Positions 45,205-54,599 of a DNA stretch of 64,000 bases are shown here, piece by piece. Made by a program: the position numbers and the translations under genes. The DNA comes from an uncultured Carboxylicivirga sp. GTDB taxonomy: Bacteria > Bacteroidota > Bacteroidia > Bacteroidales > Marinilabiliaceae. The stretch lies in contig CANNEA010000003.1 in assembly GCA_947503525.1 (NCBI GenBank), positions 806,001-870,000 on the forward strand, read 5' to 3'. Within the stretch, counting starts at the first letter, position 1. Every line of letters begins with the position of its first letter. Under the pieces are notes generated by a model. That model was not told where the DNA came from, searched no databases, and worked only from the letters and a program-made list of their open reading frames with translations.

Positions 45205-45239
45205 AAGCCGATAAAGTTGATTCTTTATCGGCTTTTTTG
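45205..45239 (+). terminator. Terminator after the MFS gene
   Basis: AAGCCGATAAAG (45205-45216) and CTTTATCGGCTT (45223-45234) make a perfect 12-bp stem with a T tail. Confidence 0.9.
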
Positions 45240-45485
45240 TTTTATCAACTTCCCCACTTTAACACTCCGGATTTTCCACATATTGTAGAATTATTTACAC
45301 ACTTGTTTTATACGGTTTAAATTAAATAAAAAACTTAAACAAACCTAATGCCATGTATATCATACTATTAAAACAACTTTATTGATACTGCTAAAATTCT
45401 GGCATGCTTTTCCCTTATATACTATTGTCATGACAAGTCAACCTAACACTAACAATGGATTATTTATAATTTAAAACCTTAACAC

Positions 45486-45803
45486 ATGAAAAAAGTAGTA
45501 TTGATTTTAGCCGCTGGCTTCTTATTGTTGGCTTCTTCTTCAAACCTAACCGCAAATACGGTCAACGATAATATCAGCACAGAGCTAAAAGATGAACTTA
45601 AATTTAATCCAATTGAGATTAAAAAATTACCTGAAGCTGTTAGTGATGCTGTAAAAAAAGAGCATGCTGATCACACTGTTGAAGCAGCTGCCATTGCAGA
45701 AACAACTGAAGGCAAAAAAGTTTATAAAGTAAAACTAAAATGTCCGAAAGGAAATATGTCGGTTGCGGCATTTAAGGAGGACGGTTCAAAATTTTCCCTA
45801 TAA
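45486..45803 (+). CDS. Small secreted PepSY-like protein
   Basis: 105 aa. A signal peptide (VVLILAAGFLLLASSSNLTAN) precedes a single domain, EIKKLPEAVSDAVKKEHADHTVEAAAIAETTEGKKVYKVKLKCPKGNMSVAAFKEDG. The layout (LP.aV...i...y....i..a......g...Y.v.l......v.f..dG) is that of PepSY-like/DUF2874 domains of periplasmic proteins. Such proteins may inhibit peptidases or sense envelope state. Single gene with its own terminator, upstream of an NtrC-type regulator. Confidence 0.75.
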   Translation: MKKVVLILAAGFLLLASSSNLTANTVNDNISTELKDELKFNPIEIKKLPEAVSDAVKKEHADHTVEAAAIAETTEGKKVYKVKLKCPKGNMSVAAFKEDGSKFSL

Positions 45804-45839
45804 TTTCAATCAAAACTAGCTGGTTGCTTATTCCCCCTG

Positions 45840-45865
45840 TGGGCGTGTCTAAAGAGACACGCCCA
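45840..45865 (+). terminator. Terminator after the PepSY-like gene
   Basis: TGGGCGTGTCT and AGACACGCCCA pair perfectly around AAAG, followed by TTTTTT. Confidence 0.92.
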
Positions 45866-45965
45866 TTTTTTGTACCTTATTACAATAGGATAACATCCAA
45901 TTGTAAATGGGTGAAGCAAGTTATCTTTAAAACACCTATATTTACGTTAAGCGTAAAACACCCCT

Positions 45966-47300
45966 ATGAGATCAATACTTATTGTTGATGATGATGTCGC
46001 TTTTGGCATGCTAATCGATGGTTTTCTTCAACGAAATGGTTACGAAACAACTGTGGCCAGCTCATGCAGTAGTGCATTGGAAATTATTAATAAACAAAGC
46101 TTTGATATTGTTTTAACTGATTATCGCCTTCCTGACGGTAATGGATTGGATGTACTTCATCAAATAAAAAAGCTTCATCCCAATACTATAGTGCTTTTAA
46201 TTACGGCATATTCCGAAATAAAAATTGCGGTTAAAGCCATTAAGGATGGTGCATTTGATTATATCACTAAACCGGTAAATCCTCAGGAGTTATTGCACAT
46301 AATCGAAAAATCTTCGCCGAAAAATGAGAAGAAAAAAGACAATAAAGCTAAAAACAATGCCAAATATCTTAGTGCAACCAGTGATACTAAAATCATTGAA
46401 GAACATATAAATTTGGTTGCTCCAACCGATATATCTGTATTGATACAAGGCGAAAGCGGTACTGGAAAAGAGATTATCGCACGCCGAATTCATGATTTAA
46501 GTCCTCGTCATAAAGCGCCTTTTATTGCTGTTGACTGTGGAGCACTTACACAAGAACTGGCTTCAAGTGAATTGTTTGGTCACATTAAAGGTAGCTTTAC
46601 AGGTGCTTTTAACGATAAGGAGGGCCATTTTGAAACGGTTGCTGACGGCACCATTTTTCTCGACGAAATCGGAAACCTCAATTACGATGTACAGGTTAAA
46701 TTATTACGTGCCATACAAGAGAAAAAAGCGCGTAAGATTGGAAGCAATAATGAATTTAGCATTAATGCACGTATCATTGCTGCTACCAATGAAGACCTTA
46801 GAAATGATGCTCGATCAGGCCATTTTCGGGAAGATCTGTTTCATCGCATCAATGAATTTACCATTCATACAATGCCTCTAAGGCAAAGACAAAATGACCT
46901 TGAGGCCTTTATGGATTTTTTCAAAACGGAAGCTTCGTCTGAGTTTAATAAATCGGTTAAGGATTTTAGTGTTGATGTAATTGAATGTTTTAAGTACTAC
47001 AGTTGGCCCGGAAATATTCGTGAATTGAAAAATGTGATTCGTCGCTCTGTTCTTTTGGCAGATAATGACACCATTACATTAAAGTGTATTCCGGAAGAAA
47101 TTCGTCAGTATCAAAAGGATAATCCAGCTGAAGACAATGCTCAAACCCTGCTCAATCAGGCTAAATCACAAAGTGAGAAGGCTACCATTATTGAAGCATT
47201 GGAAAAAACCCGATACAATAAAACAAAAACCTCCCAGCTCTTGGGAATTGATCGAAAAACACTGTATAACAAACTTCAGAAATATAAAATTAAGTATTAA
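45966..47300 (+). CDS. NtrC-family sigma-54-dependent response regulator
   Basis: 444 aa. The receiver domain (1-120) has the acidic pocket VDDD and phosphoacceptor D52 in LTDYRLPDG. The AAA+ domain has Walker A GESGTGKE (162-169), the sigma-54-contact loop GSFTGA (209-214), and FLDEIGN. The C-terminal Fis-type HTH is KTRYNKTKTSQLLGIDRKTLYNKLQKY. When phosphorylated it would remodel sigma-54 polymerase at -24/-12 promoters. The convergent hybrid kinase at 47334 is a possible but unproven partner. Confidence 0.93.
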   Translation: MRSILIVDDDVAFGMLIDGFLQRNGYETTVASSCSSALEIINKQSFDIVLTDYRLPDGNGLDVLHQIKKLHPNTIVLLITAYSEIKIAVKAIKDGAFDYITKPVNPQELLHIIEKSSPKNEKKKDNKAKNNAKYLSATSDTKIIEEHINLVAPTDISVLIQGESGTGKEIIARRIHDLSPRHKAPFIAVDCGALTQELASSELFGHIKGSFTGAFNDKEGHFETVADGTIFLDEIGNLNYDVQVKLLRAIQEKKARKIGSNNEFSINARIIAATNEDLRNDARSGHFREDLFHRINEFTIHTMPLRQRQNDLEAFMDFFKTEASSEFNKSVKDFSVDVIECFKYYSWPGNIRELKNVIRRSVLLADNDTITLKCIPEEIRQYQKDNPAEDNAQTLLNQAKSQSEKATIIEALEKTRYNKTKTSQLLGIDRKTLYNKLQKYKIKY

Positions 47301-47333
47301 ATTTTAAGAGCGCAGAGAAGAATTAAAAACCCA

Positions 47334-49778
47334 TTAAGTGTAAACCACCAATTCCTGTTCAACTTTATGCCATAGCTGCTTAAGGCGCTTTAGGCTTGCT
47401 TTTATTTCACGATTATTACCCTCACTTTTACTTAAAGCTTCTATGGCTTTAATAATAGCTAGTCCTTCGTTAATACCAAACTGAGCAAAACCCGTTTTCA
47501 TTTTATGGGCCTGATTCTGCACCTCCTCGTAATGACCATTTTCAATCATGGCACCTAAGGTTTGAATGTTTAATTGGCTTTGCTCAATAAACTTGACAAT
47601 TAATGCATTAAAAAACTCCTCATCATTGCCCGTAAATGCCTTTATACCATCCAGGTTGATCAATGCGTCGGATGTTAAATCTAAAGTCTTATTTCGCGTC
47701 ATATTGGATTTTCCTAGAAGTACATCGGCCATTTTTTGCAACAGGTCTTGCTGAGCAAATGGTTTACTCATCAGGTGAACACCTTTCTGTTGATTAACCA
47801 AAGAGATAAGTGTATCGCTTATTCCGGCAGACAAAACCAGAACCGGCATTTCAGCATTATATTTTGTTCGAATGGCCTGAATAAATTCTCCACCATCCAT
47901 TTCCGGCATCCGATAGTCACAAACTATCAGATCAAATGACATTCGCTTGACAAACTCCAAAGCTTCAAGAGGTGATTCACTAACCAACAACTTTTTAACT
48001 TTATCTTCCAAAGCAGCTCGCATTAAATCACAAATTACCGGATCATCATCAACAACCAGCACGCTTTGCTCAAGCAGCTTCAAATCAATCTCTTCAGCAT
48101 TAACACTTATTCCCTCGGCAGCTTTATAGGGTATTTCAACCCAAAACAAGGAACCTTCGTTAACCTGGCTTTGCAGACCAATTTCACCACCCATGGCATC
48201 CACCAGTTTTTTGCAAATAGCCAAACCTAAACCCGAACCTTCAGATGCATTGTCAGGGTTAATCTGAGAAAACTCATCAAAGATAACGGCTTGATCCTTT
48301 GGAGCTAAACCACATCCTGAATCGATCACCTCAAAACGCATTGTCATTTCTCTAATGGAAGCCACCAAAACCACACAACCTTCGTCAGTAAACTTAATGG
48401 CATTGTTAATCAGGTTGACCAATATTTGTCTAACTCTGGTTTTATCCACTGTGACCTGGCCTAGCTCAGTTTTCTTCTCAAAAGTAAAATCCAAATCCTT
48501 AGCTTCGGCCTTAATTTGCAAAGGACGACACAGATCAATTATTAAGGCTTGTAAATCAACTTCCTCTTCAACCAGATTAAGTTTTCCAGAGCCTAACATC
48601 GAATAATCCAAAACATTATTAACCAGAGACAGTAAATGTAAGGCCGAGTTATGAATAATTCCTGCCTCTTTGACCTGATTCTTAATCTGCTCCGAAAATC
48701 CAATAATGGAAGTCAAAGGGGTGCGAATTTCATGGCTCATGTTAGCTAAAAACTGTTCTTTCACTCTCGCCAGTCGTTCTACATTTTTCGATGATAATAT
48801 CAATTGTTCGTTGAGTTTTCGGCTTTTTCGTATATCACGACTAATCCATAGAATAAACAGTAAAACGATACAGAGGGCCGAACAGCCCAATAATATCATT
48901 CTAAGGCGCATATCTGACTTTAATTGCTCCAGTAACAAAGCTCTGCCAGCTGACTGTTGTAATGCCTCATCTTCCATCAAATGAACTACCTGGCGAATTT
49001 TATTTTGAAGTTCTTCACCAAGATTAACCAGTTCCTCTTCTTTTTTTCGCACTATATTTACAAAATTTCGATCCCGTCGATTTAAGGAAGCCACTTCATC
49101 TCTAACTTGCTCAATAGCTTTTGCCTCGCGAAGAGATTGAATTGTACCTGAATCAATTCGTTGCTCTACTTCCGGTTTATATTGAACTTCTTTTTCCTTC
49201 TCGTTCCCCCCTAATAAGCCAGCAATCTTTCCAAAAATGGATTTATTGTCCTCCACATTTTCCTTGAAAGTTAAGGTGTCAACATGTAAGGTAGCATCAA
49301 CAACCTGATTAGCTTCAAACACCAAGCTATCCGGAATTAAACTTAAGACCTCCCCATAACGTTTCCGATGACGCTCAATGGTGCGGACTTCAATTAATTG
49401 AGCCATCTGCTTTTTTTTCAAATCGAAAAGGATGGAAACGGTATCTAAATGGGCAGTAAACAGACTATCGGTAAATAAAGTATGTAAATTATCAAGGGTG
49501 TGGGATACAGAATCATTCAAAGCTTCGTATTTCTGATGGTTCTCTCTATCTCCGCTTATGCTATATAGCCGGGCTTCTCCTTCAGCTTCCTGCAACAGAA
49601 AAACCAACTGACTTAAACTACTAACTTGTTTACCCAAGGGATCGCCGCTAACACCCACAGAACTAATATTAACGATGCTTACATAATTAATGGCAAAAGC
49701 CAACAAAGCTAAAATGAAAAGCAGTGAAAAGCCACTGACCACCTTAACATTAATATATTTTTCAGAAGAGTTGAGCAT
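47334..49778 (-). CDS. Hybrid sensor histidine kinase with receiver and HPt domains
   Basis: About 814 aa from ATG 49778 (an alternative ATG lies eight codons upstream). Two membrane spans (VVSGFSLLFILALLAFAINYV and MILLGCSALCIVLLFILWI) enclose a long periplasmic coiled-coil sensor region. The kinase core has HisKA MSHEIRTPLTSIIGFSEQI and a HATPase with NNAIKFTDEG and GSGLGLAICKKLVDAMGG. A receiver follows (VVDDDPVICDLM, phosphoacceptor in IVCDYRMPEMDG), then an HPt domain with histidine in QNQAHKMKTGFAQFG. This is a complete internal phosphorelay. The output partner is unknown; the adjacent NtrC protein is a candidate. Confidence 0.92.
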   Translation of the reverse strand: MLNSSEKYINVKVVSGFSLLFILALLAFAINYVSIVNISSVGVSGDPLGKQVSSLSQLVFLLQEAEGEARLYSISGDRENHQKYEALNDSVSHTLDNLHTLFTDSLFTAHLDTVSILFDLKKKQMAQLIEVRTIERHRKRYGEVLSLIPDSLVFEANQVVDATLHVDTLTFKENVEDNKSIFGKIAGLLGGNEKEKEVQYKPEVEQRIDSGTIQSLREAKAIEQVRDEVASLNRRDRNFVNIVRKKEEELVNLGEELQNKIRQVVHLMEDEALQQSAGRALLLEQLKSDMRLRMILLGCSALCIVLLFILWISRDIRKSRKLNEQLILSSKNVERLARVKEQFLANMSHEIRTPLTSIIGFSEQIKNQVKEAGIIHNSALHLLSLVNNVLDYSMLGSGKLNLVEEEVDLQALIIDLCRPLQIKAEAKDLDFTFEKKTELGQVTVDKTRVRQILVNLINNAIKFTDEGCVVLVASIREMTMRFEVIDSGCGLAPKDQAVIFDEFSQINPDNASEGSGLGLAICKKLVDAMGGEIGLQSQVNEGSLFWVEIPYKAAEGISVNAEEIDLKLLEQSVLVVDDDPVICDLMRAALEDKVKKLLVSESPLEALEFVKRMSFDLIVCDYRMPEMDGGEFIQAIRTKYNAEMPVLVLSAGISDTLISLVNQQKGVHLMSKPFAQQDLLQKMADVLLGKSNMTRNKTLDLTSDALINLDGIKAFTGNDEEFFNALIVKFIEQSQLNIQTLGAMIENGHYEEVQNQAHKMKTGFAQFGINEGLAIIKAIEALSKSEGNNREIKASLKRLKQLWHKVEQELVVYT

Positions 49779-49920
49779 TCCTTTTGTATATAGCCTGCAC
49801 ATATAGTTTTATATGCTACACGTGCACATTATAAACGTAAGGATAATTTGTTTATTGAGCAAGAAGTGAAAGAACTCTATCAGATGCTTACAAATAATCT
49901 ATAGAAGCCTGTTAGAATGA

Positions 49921-51495
49921 TTATTTTGGCAAACTAAACGTAAATACGCTTCCAACATTTTCTTCACTTTCTACCCAAAGCTTACCCTTATGCTTCTCAA
50001 CAAATTCGTGACAAAGAATCAGCCCTATGCCTGTACCCAACTCTTTTTGGGTATCAGTAGTTGATACCTTTTCATTAATCTTAAAGAGTTTTTTTACGGT
50101 TTCATCATCCACGCCTACACCATTATCTTTTACACTTACTTCAATCCTGTCATTAAATTCAATGGCGTTGATGCATATTGACCCTTTGTCTTCAGTAAAC
50201 TTAATGGCGTTTGAAAGTAAGTTGCGTAAAATGGTGTTGCACATATTTCTATCGGCATGTACACTTAACTTACTGCTGACACTAACTTCAATACTTATTT
50301 GGCGTGCATCTGCAGCATTCTTATATAATGCCAAAACTTCGTCCACTAATTCCATTAATACAAAAGGCTCCGGATTAAATGCCAGATCACCTGTCTGAAT
50401 ACGCGACCATTCCAATAGATTTTCAAGCAAGCGATAGGCGGTATCACCAGCCGTATGGATTGCACTGGCTATTTCACAATTCTCATCACAACCTATAACC
50501 TTTAGGTTACCTACAAGCAACTCTGACAAACCAATTATGGCGTTAAACGGATTCTTTAAATCATGTGCTATAATAGAGAAAAACTTATCCTTTGTGGCAT
50601 TGGCTAATCGCAATGATTGCTCCGAAGCTTGCAGCTCCAACTCAGCTCGTTTTCGGATACTGATGTTTTTTGAGATGCAAATTGCAGAACTAACTTCTCC
50701 GCTTTTGTCCTTAATAGGCGTTACAGAAGTGATAAAATAGAAATTTTGATCAGCATGAGGCACTTTTACTTCAAATACCTGCTCTTCCCCTGTATCAAAT
50801 GTTTTCTTTAATACTGAATAACGTTTATCTGCCTCCTCTTTGCTAAATACATCCCAAATTCGATGACCGATAATAGCATCCTGATCCATTTTTACCCCAT
50901 TGGCAAAAGCTTTATTCACATAGGTATAGGTTCCATCAGGCTTAAATGAGAAAATAGGATCGCTGGATTCTTCAATGAGTAAGCGAAATTTCTCCTCATT
51001 TTCAATCAGAGCTTGTTCTGTTTCTTTAGTTTCTGTTATATCATAGGAAAATACCAATATGGCATTGATCTTCCCTTCAAAGCTTTTTAAGGGCACATAA
51101 TTAACCTGTAACCAGCGATGTCCTTGTTCAAACTCAAATCTATTTTGATATGAAACAGGCTGATCATCTTGCACCTTTATCAAATACGGTAAAGCTATTT
51201 CATAATTCTTCGACCCAATAATCTCCTTAATATTCTTACCAAGAACTTGATTTTGATTTAGGCCATAGTATTGAAGGAAGGCTTTATTTACAAATTCATA
51301 TTCTAAACTTTGAGCATTGAGGTAAGAAATTGAACCGGGAAGATTATCAGCGATTGCACTAAACAACATTTGTTGCCTCATTCCCCATTCTTTGCGGCAA
51401 GTTTCATATTTATTTTTCACTTGTTGCAAATCCCTGTTTTCCTCTTCAAGCTCTCCAATGCGCTTAAGAAGTTCGTCTTCTTTATCTTTATTCAT
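49921..51495 (-). CDS. Cytoplasmic PAS-domain sensor histidine kinase
   Basis: 524 aa, no membrane span. An N-terminal coiled coil is followed by two PAS domains (about 45-160 and 170-290; PGSISYLNAQSLEYEFVNKAFLQYYG and DPIFSFKPDGTYTYVNKAFANG, each with a PAC-type end), then HisKA (FFSIIAHDLKNPFNAIIGLSELL, histidine in AHDLKNP) and HATPase (NAIKFTEDKG, GTGIGLILCHEFVEKHKG). It probably senses a cytoplasmic or redox/gas signal. No response regulator is linked. It is a paralogue of the gene directly upstream (51562). Confidence 0.92.
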   Translation of the reverse strand: MNKDKEDELLKRIGELEEENRDLQQVKNKYETCRKEWGMRQQMLFSAIADNLPGSISYLNAQSLEYEFVNKAFLQYYGLNQNQVLGKNIKEIIGSKNYEIALPYLIKVQDDQPVSYQNRFEFEQGHRWLQVNYVPLKSFEGKINAILVFSYDITETKETEQALIENEEKFRLLIEESSDPIFSFKPDGTYTYVNKAFANGVKMDQDAIIGHRIWDVFSKEEADKRYSVLKKTFDTGEEQVFEVKVPHADQNFYFITSVTPIKDKSGEVSSAICISKNISIRKRAELELQASEQSLRLANATKDKFFSIIAHDLKNPFNAIIGLSELLVGNLKVIGCDENCEIASAIHTAGDTAYRLLENLLEWSRIQTGDLAFNPEPFVLMELVDEVLALYKNAADARQISIEVSVSSKLSVHADRNMCNTILRNLLSNAIKFTEDKGSICINAIEFNDRIEVSVKDNGVGVDDETVKKLFKINEKVSTTDTQKELGTGIGLILCHEFVEKHKGKLWVESEENVGSVFTFSLPK

Positions 51496-51561
51496 AGGTT
51501 TAGGGGGGTGTTCAACACCCTATCATTCTTTTGTTGGCTCTAAGATATTGAAATTATTAAT

Positions 51562-53136
51562 TCAGTTAAATTCCGTCGGAATATAAACACTAAACACACT
51601 ACCTCTATTCACTTCACTATTGACCCAAATCTTTCCATTGTGCCTATCTACAAATTCTTTACATAGCACTAATCCAAGACCTGTTCCCCTATTATTTTCA
51701 GTATCGTTCTTAACTGTTTTGTCATTAATATTAAACAGTTTACCGATATGATCCGGTTCAATACCAACTCCAGTATCCCTAATCGTAATTTGAACACCTT
51801 TATCTATAAGTTGTGCCTCTATATCAATAATTCCCCCCTTTGGTGTGAATTTAATTGCATTGGATATGAGATTACGAAATATTGTCTGACACATGCGTCG
51901 GTCAGCATTTAAATAAACATTATCCGCTATATCTGATTTGACACTTATGTTTTTAGATTTAATATTTGATTCATATAAATTCAAAACCAAATTAATTAAA
52001 TCAACAGCACTAAAACGCTCATAAGAAGCAAGTAAATCACCTGTTTGTAATCTGGACCATTCCAACAAATTTTCTAAAAGACGATGAGCAGTCTCGCCGG
52101 CCTTGTGGATGGTATCAACCACGTTTCTATTCTCTGGATCTTTTAAATTATTTGTTAATACTTCTGATAAGCGAATTATAGCCTGAAATGGATTTTTGAG
52201 ATCATGACCGATAATGGAAAATAATTGGTCTTTTGTCTTATTGAGCTGACGTAAAGTCTCTTCGGATTGCTTTAACTCTAATTCAATCTTTTTTCTTTCG
52301 CTAATGTTTTTTGCGATTCCAATAAAAGATTCAATTTTTCCATACTGATTTATAACCGGGTTGATTGTAGAAATAAATACCATTTTGGTATTTCCATTAA
52401 AAACCCTTATCTCTTCAACAATGGTCTTTTCTTCCTCTGTGCATCTCTTTAAGACTAATTTACGATTCTCAATCTCATTAGCATCACACACTTCCCAAAG
52501 TTTTTTGCCGACTATTTCATCCTGATGCAGCCCGGTACTTAATGCAAATACTTTGTTAGAATAACGGTATGTACCTTCAGTATCAAATACGAAGATCGGA
52601 TCACTTGACTCTTCAATTAATAATCTAAATTGTTCCTTTTGATCGAGTAAATCAATTTCAATCGCTTTTTTATCAGTAATATCGAAGATTATAGCAATGA
52701 TTGCTACTACCTCTCCACTATTATTCTGATGAGGAATATAAGTAATGCTATACCAACGATTGAACCCGTCTTTTTTTAAATTTTGTTCAAACGTTACTGA
52801 TTGCCCCTTTTTAACCCTTTTAAAATAGCTTTTTGCCGTATGAAAATCAGCCTCTCCAATAATTGATCGCATTTCCTTTCCAATTATTTGATCTGCCTCT
52901 AAACCATAATATTGACAATGTAAATCACCAACGAATTCATAGCGATAGGTACTGGCATTAATGAACGTAATGGTTCCATTAATATGAGCAGCAATTGTTT
53001 GAAATAGCAACTTTAATTCTGGCGTAAAATGACCATTTTTATACCTATTTAAGCGCTTTTCCTCCTGCAGTAGTTTTACTTCCTGCTCCAATTCCTTTAT
53101 GCGACCTTGTAGTTCTGCTTCTTTGTAGTTATTCAT
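51562..53136 (-). CDS. Cytoplasmic PAS-domain sensor histidine kinase, tandem paralogue
   Basis: 524 aa, the same length and domain order as its neighbour at 49921: coiled coil, two PAS domains (GTITFINASTYRYEFVGDLHCQYYGLEADQIIG and DPIFVFDTEGTYRYSNKVFALS), HisKA (LFSIIGHDLKNPFQAIIRLSEVL) and HATPase (NAIKFTPKGG, GTGLGLVLCKEFVDRHNG). The shared stretch FRLLIEESSDPIF is identical in both. The pair arose by tandem duplication, and the first PAS has diverged more than the kinase core, suggesting different signals with a similar output. Confidence 0.92.
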   Translation of the reverse strand: MNNYKEAELQGRIKELEQEVKLLQEEKRLNRYKNGHFTPELKLLFQTIAAHINGTITFINASTYRYEFVGDLHCQYYGLEADQIIGKEMRSIIGEADFHTAKSYFKRVKKGQSVTFEQNLKKDGFNRWYSITYIPHQNNSGEVVAIIAIIFDITDKKAIEIDLLDQKEQFRLLIEESSDPIFVFDTEGTYRYSNKVFALSTGLHQDEIVGKKLWEVCDANEIENRKLVLKRCTEEEKTIVEEIRVFNGNTKMVFISTINPVINQYGKIESFIGIAKNISERKKIELELKQSEETLRQLNKTKDQLFSIIGHDLKNPFQAIIRLSEVLTNNLKDPENRNVVDTIHKAGETAHRLLENLLEWSRLQTGDLLASYERFSAVDLINLVLNLYESNIKSKNISVKSDIADNVYLNADRRMCQTIFRNLISNAIKFTPKGGIIDIEAQLIDKGVQITIRDTGVGIEPDHIGKLFNINDKTVKNDTENNRGTGLGLVLCKEFVDRHNGKIWVNSEVNRGSVFSVYIPTEFN

Positions 53137-53374
53137 AGGCTAAGGTGGAATATTACACCCTATTAATATTTGGAACTGCAAATATATTGATATTTTCCAA
53201 ATCAAAACATCTGGTAATCATGCATTTTATATACCTCATTATATTATATTCTTTTTAACTAATTGGTATTTAACACTGTAGAAGCAAGGATCTATACAGT
53301 TCACATCATCCGTATTTATAACTCCTCATTAAAGGCACTTATAATGTGTTTATTCCATTAAAGGGAAGCAAAAA

Positions 53375-54181
53375 TTAAAAGCTTAAGAACCGACTTAATA
53401 ATCCCACTAAGAAGCCGATCAACATGAAGACAATTAAGAAACCAAGTACAATGGCGATGAACTTTAATAAACGCAGTATGGTACGTGCAAAGGATTCCTT
53501 ATATAAGCGTCTATAGGTATTTAAATATAAAAATACGGCAACCAGTAAATTACAATAGTATAAGGCTGGATGAAACTTTAATGCCAAAACAAAAAAGAGC
53601 AATGAACTCAAAAATATAAGCCCCTGAAGATAGGAGACAATCACTAAATGCTCTCCATAATTATAAGGTTTACGATAGACCAAAAAGGTGACCAAAGCAT
53701 AAAATGGCACCATCAGGAAAGTGAAAATATTAAAATACTTAAGTATAGTCGACTGAATCTTAGTATTTAGTTCAATACTTTCAAGTCTATGGTTTTTAAT
53801 GACTTCTTCGCTTTCATCATGATTAAATTGTTCTTCAATCAATTCATATTGCTTATTATTAACCATGTTTGCTAATTCTAGGTATTTATCGCTATACTCA
53901 TTAAATAACAACATGGCCAAGGCCGTTCCTATGGCTAAAAACGCAAAGGGGGCAACATACTTTCGTCTCACACCATCAAGGTATTCTTTGCAAATCACTT
54001 CAGGTTTAATTAGCAAGGCTTTTATAGTAATAAGGAACCTATTGTCCCATCCGAAATATTCGCTTAGGAAATTATTAGTAAGACGTTTAATAGATATTCG
54101 TTCCGAAACTACCTGAGCTCCACATGAGGAGCAATACTTATATTCTTCTTGAAGAGGATCGTGACAGTTTTTGCAATTCAT
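53375..54181 (-). CDS. DUF3667-type membrane protein with zinc ribbon
   Basis: The frame opens at 54265, but MNCKNCHDPLQEEYKYCSSCGAQ at 54181 is the better start (268 aa) because it begins with a CxxC...CxxC zinc ribbon. A short linker with FLSEYFGWDNRFLITIKALLIKPEVICKEYLDGVRRKYVAPFAFLAIGTAL is typical of DUF3667 proteins, followed by five or so membrane helices. The function is unknown; the zinc ribbon is cytoplasmic if the first helix exits. Confidence 0.8.
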   Translation of the reverse strand: MNCKNCHDPLQEEYKYCSSCGAQVVSERISIKRLTNNFLSEYFGWDNRFLITIKALLIKPEVICKEYLDGVRRKYVAPFAFLAIGTALAMLLFNEYSDKYLELANMVNNKQYELIEEQFNHDESEEVIKNHRLESIELNTKIQSTILKYFNIFTFLMVPFYALVTFLVYRKPYNYGEHLVIVSYLQGLIFLSSLLFFVLALKFHPALYYCNLLVAVFLYLNTYRRLYKESFARTILRLLKFIAIVLGFLIVFMLIGFLVGLLSRFLSF

Positions 54182-54488
54182 TATCAATCTTAAAAGTTTG
54201 GTTAGGTTTATGGAGAAAGTTACTCCATGGCATCTTAAATCAATGCTGCACTTACAATTAAGCAAAAAAAATAGAGAAACGCTTTAATTTCAATTAGACT
54301 TTTGATCTTATGCCTTAGTAATTTGATGAACTTTAGTGAAATAAGTTGATCAATATTATTTTTTGCGTCTATTTTCAAAAACCATTGATAAATCTCCTCA
54401 GAAATGAACTATAACTATTTCTTATCAAGAAGACGGTGCATACATGCCATGTATTATTAGTGGAATAGTATTTCTTTTGGGTAAAAAA

Positions 54489-54531
54489 AGGATCATCTCA
54501 ATTTTGATGAAGCAAAATTTAAGATGATCCT
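54489..54531 (-). terminator. Terminator of the GH30-GH2 operon
   Basis: AGGATCATCT (54489-54498) pairs with AGATGATCCT (54522-54531), extended inside by AATTTT/AAAATT. On the minus strand it is followed by TTTTTTT. It is about 70 bases past the GH2 stop. Confidence 0.85.
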
Positions 54532-54599
54532 ATCGTAATTAACAACTGCCTTATCACACAGTGGAAAAGGTTTACTTAAAAACCAACACACATATGGTA

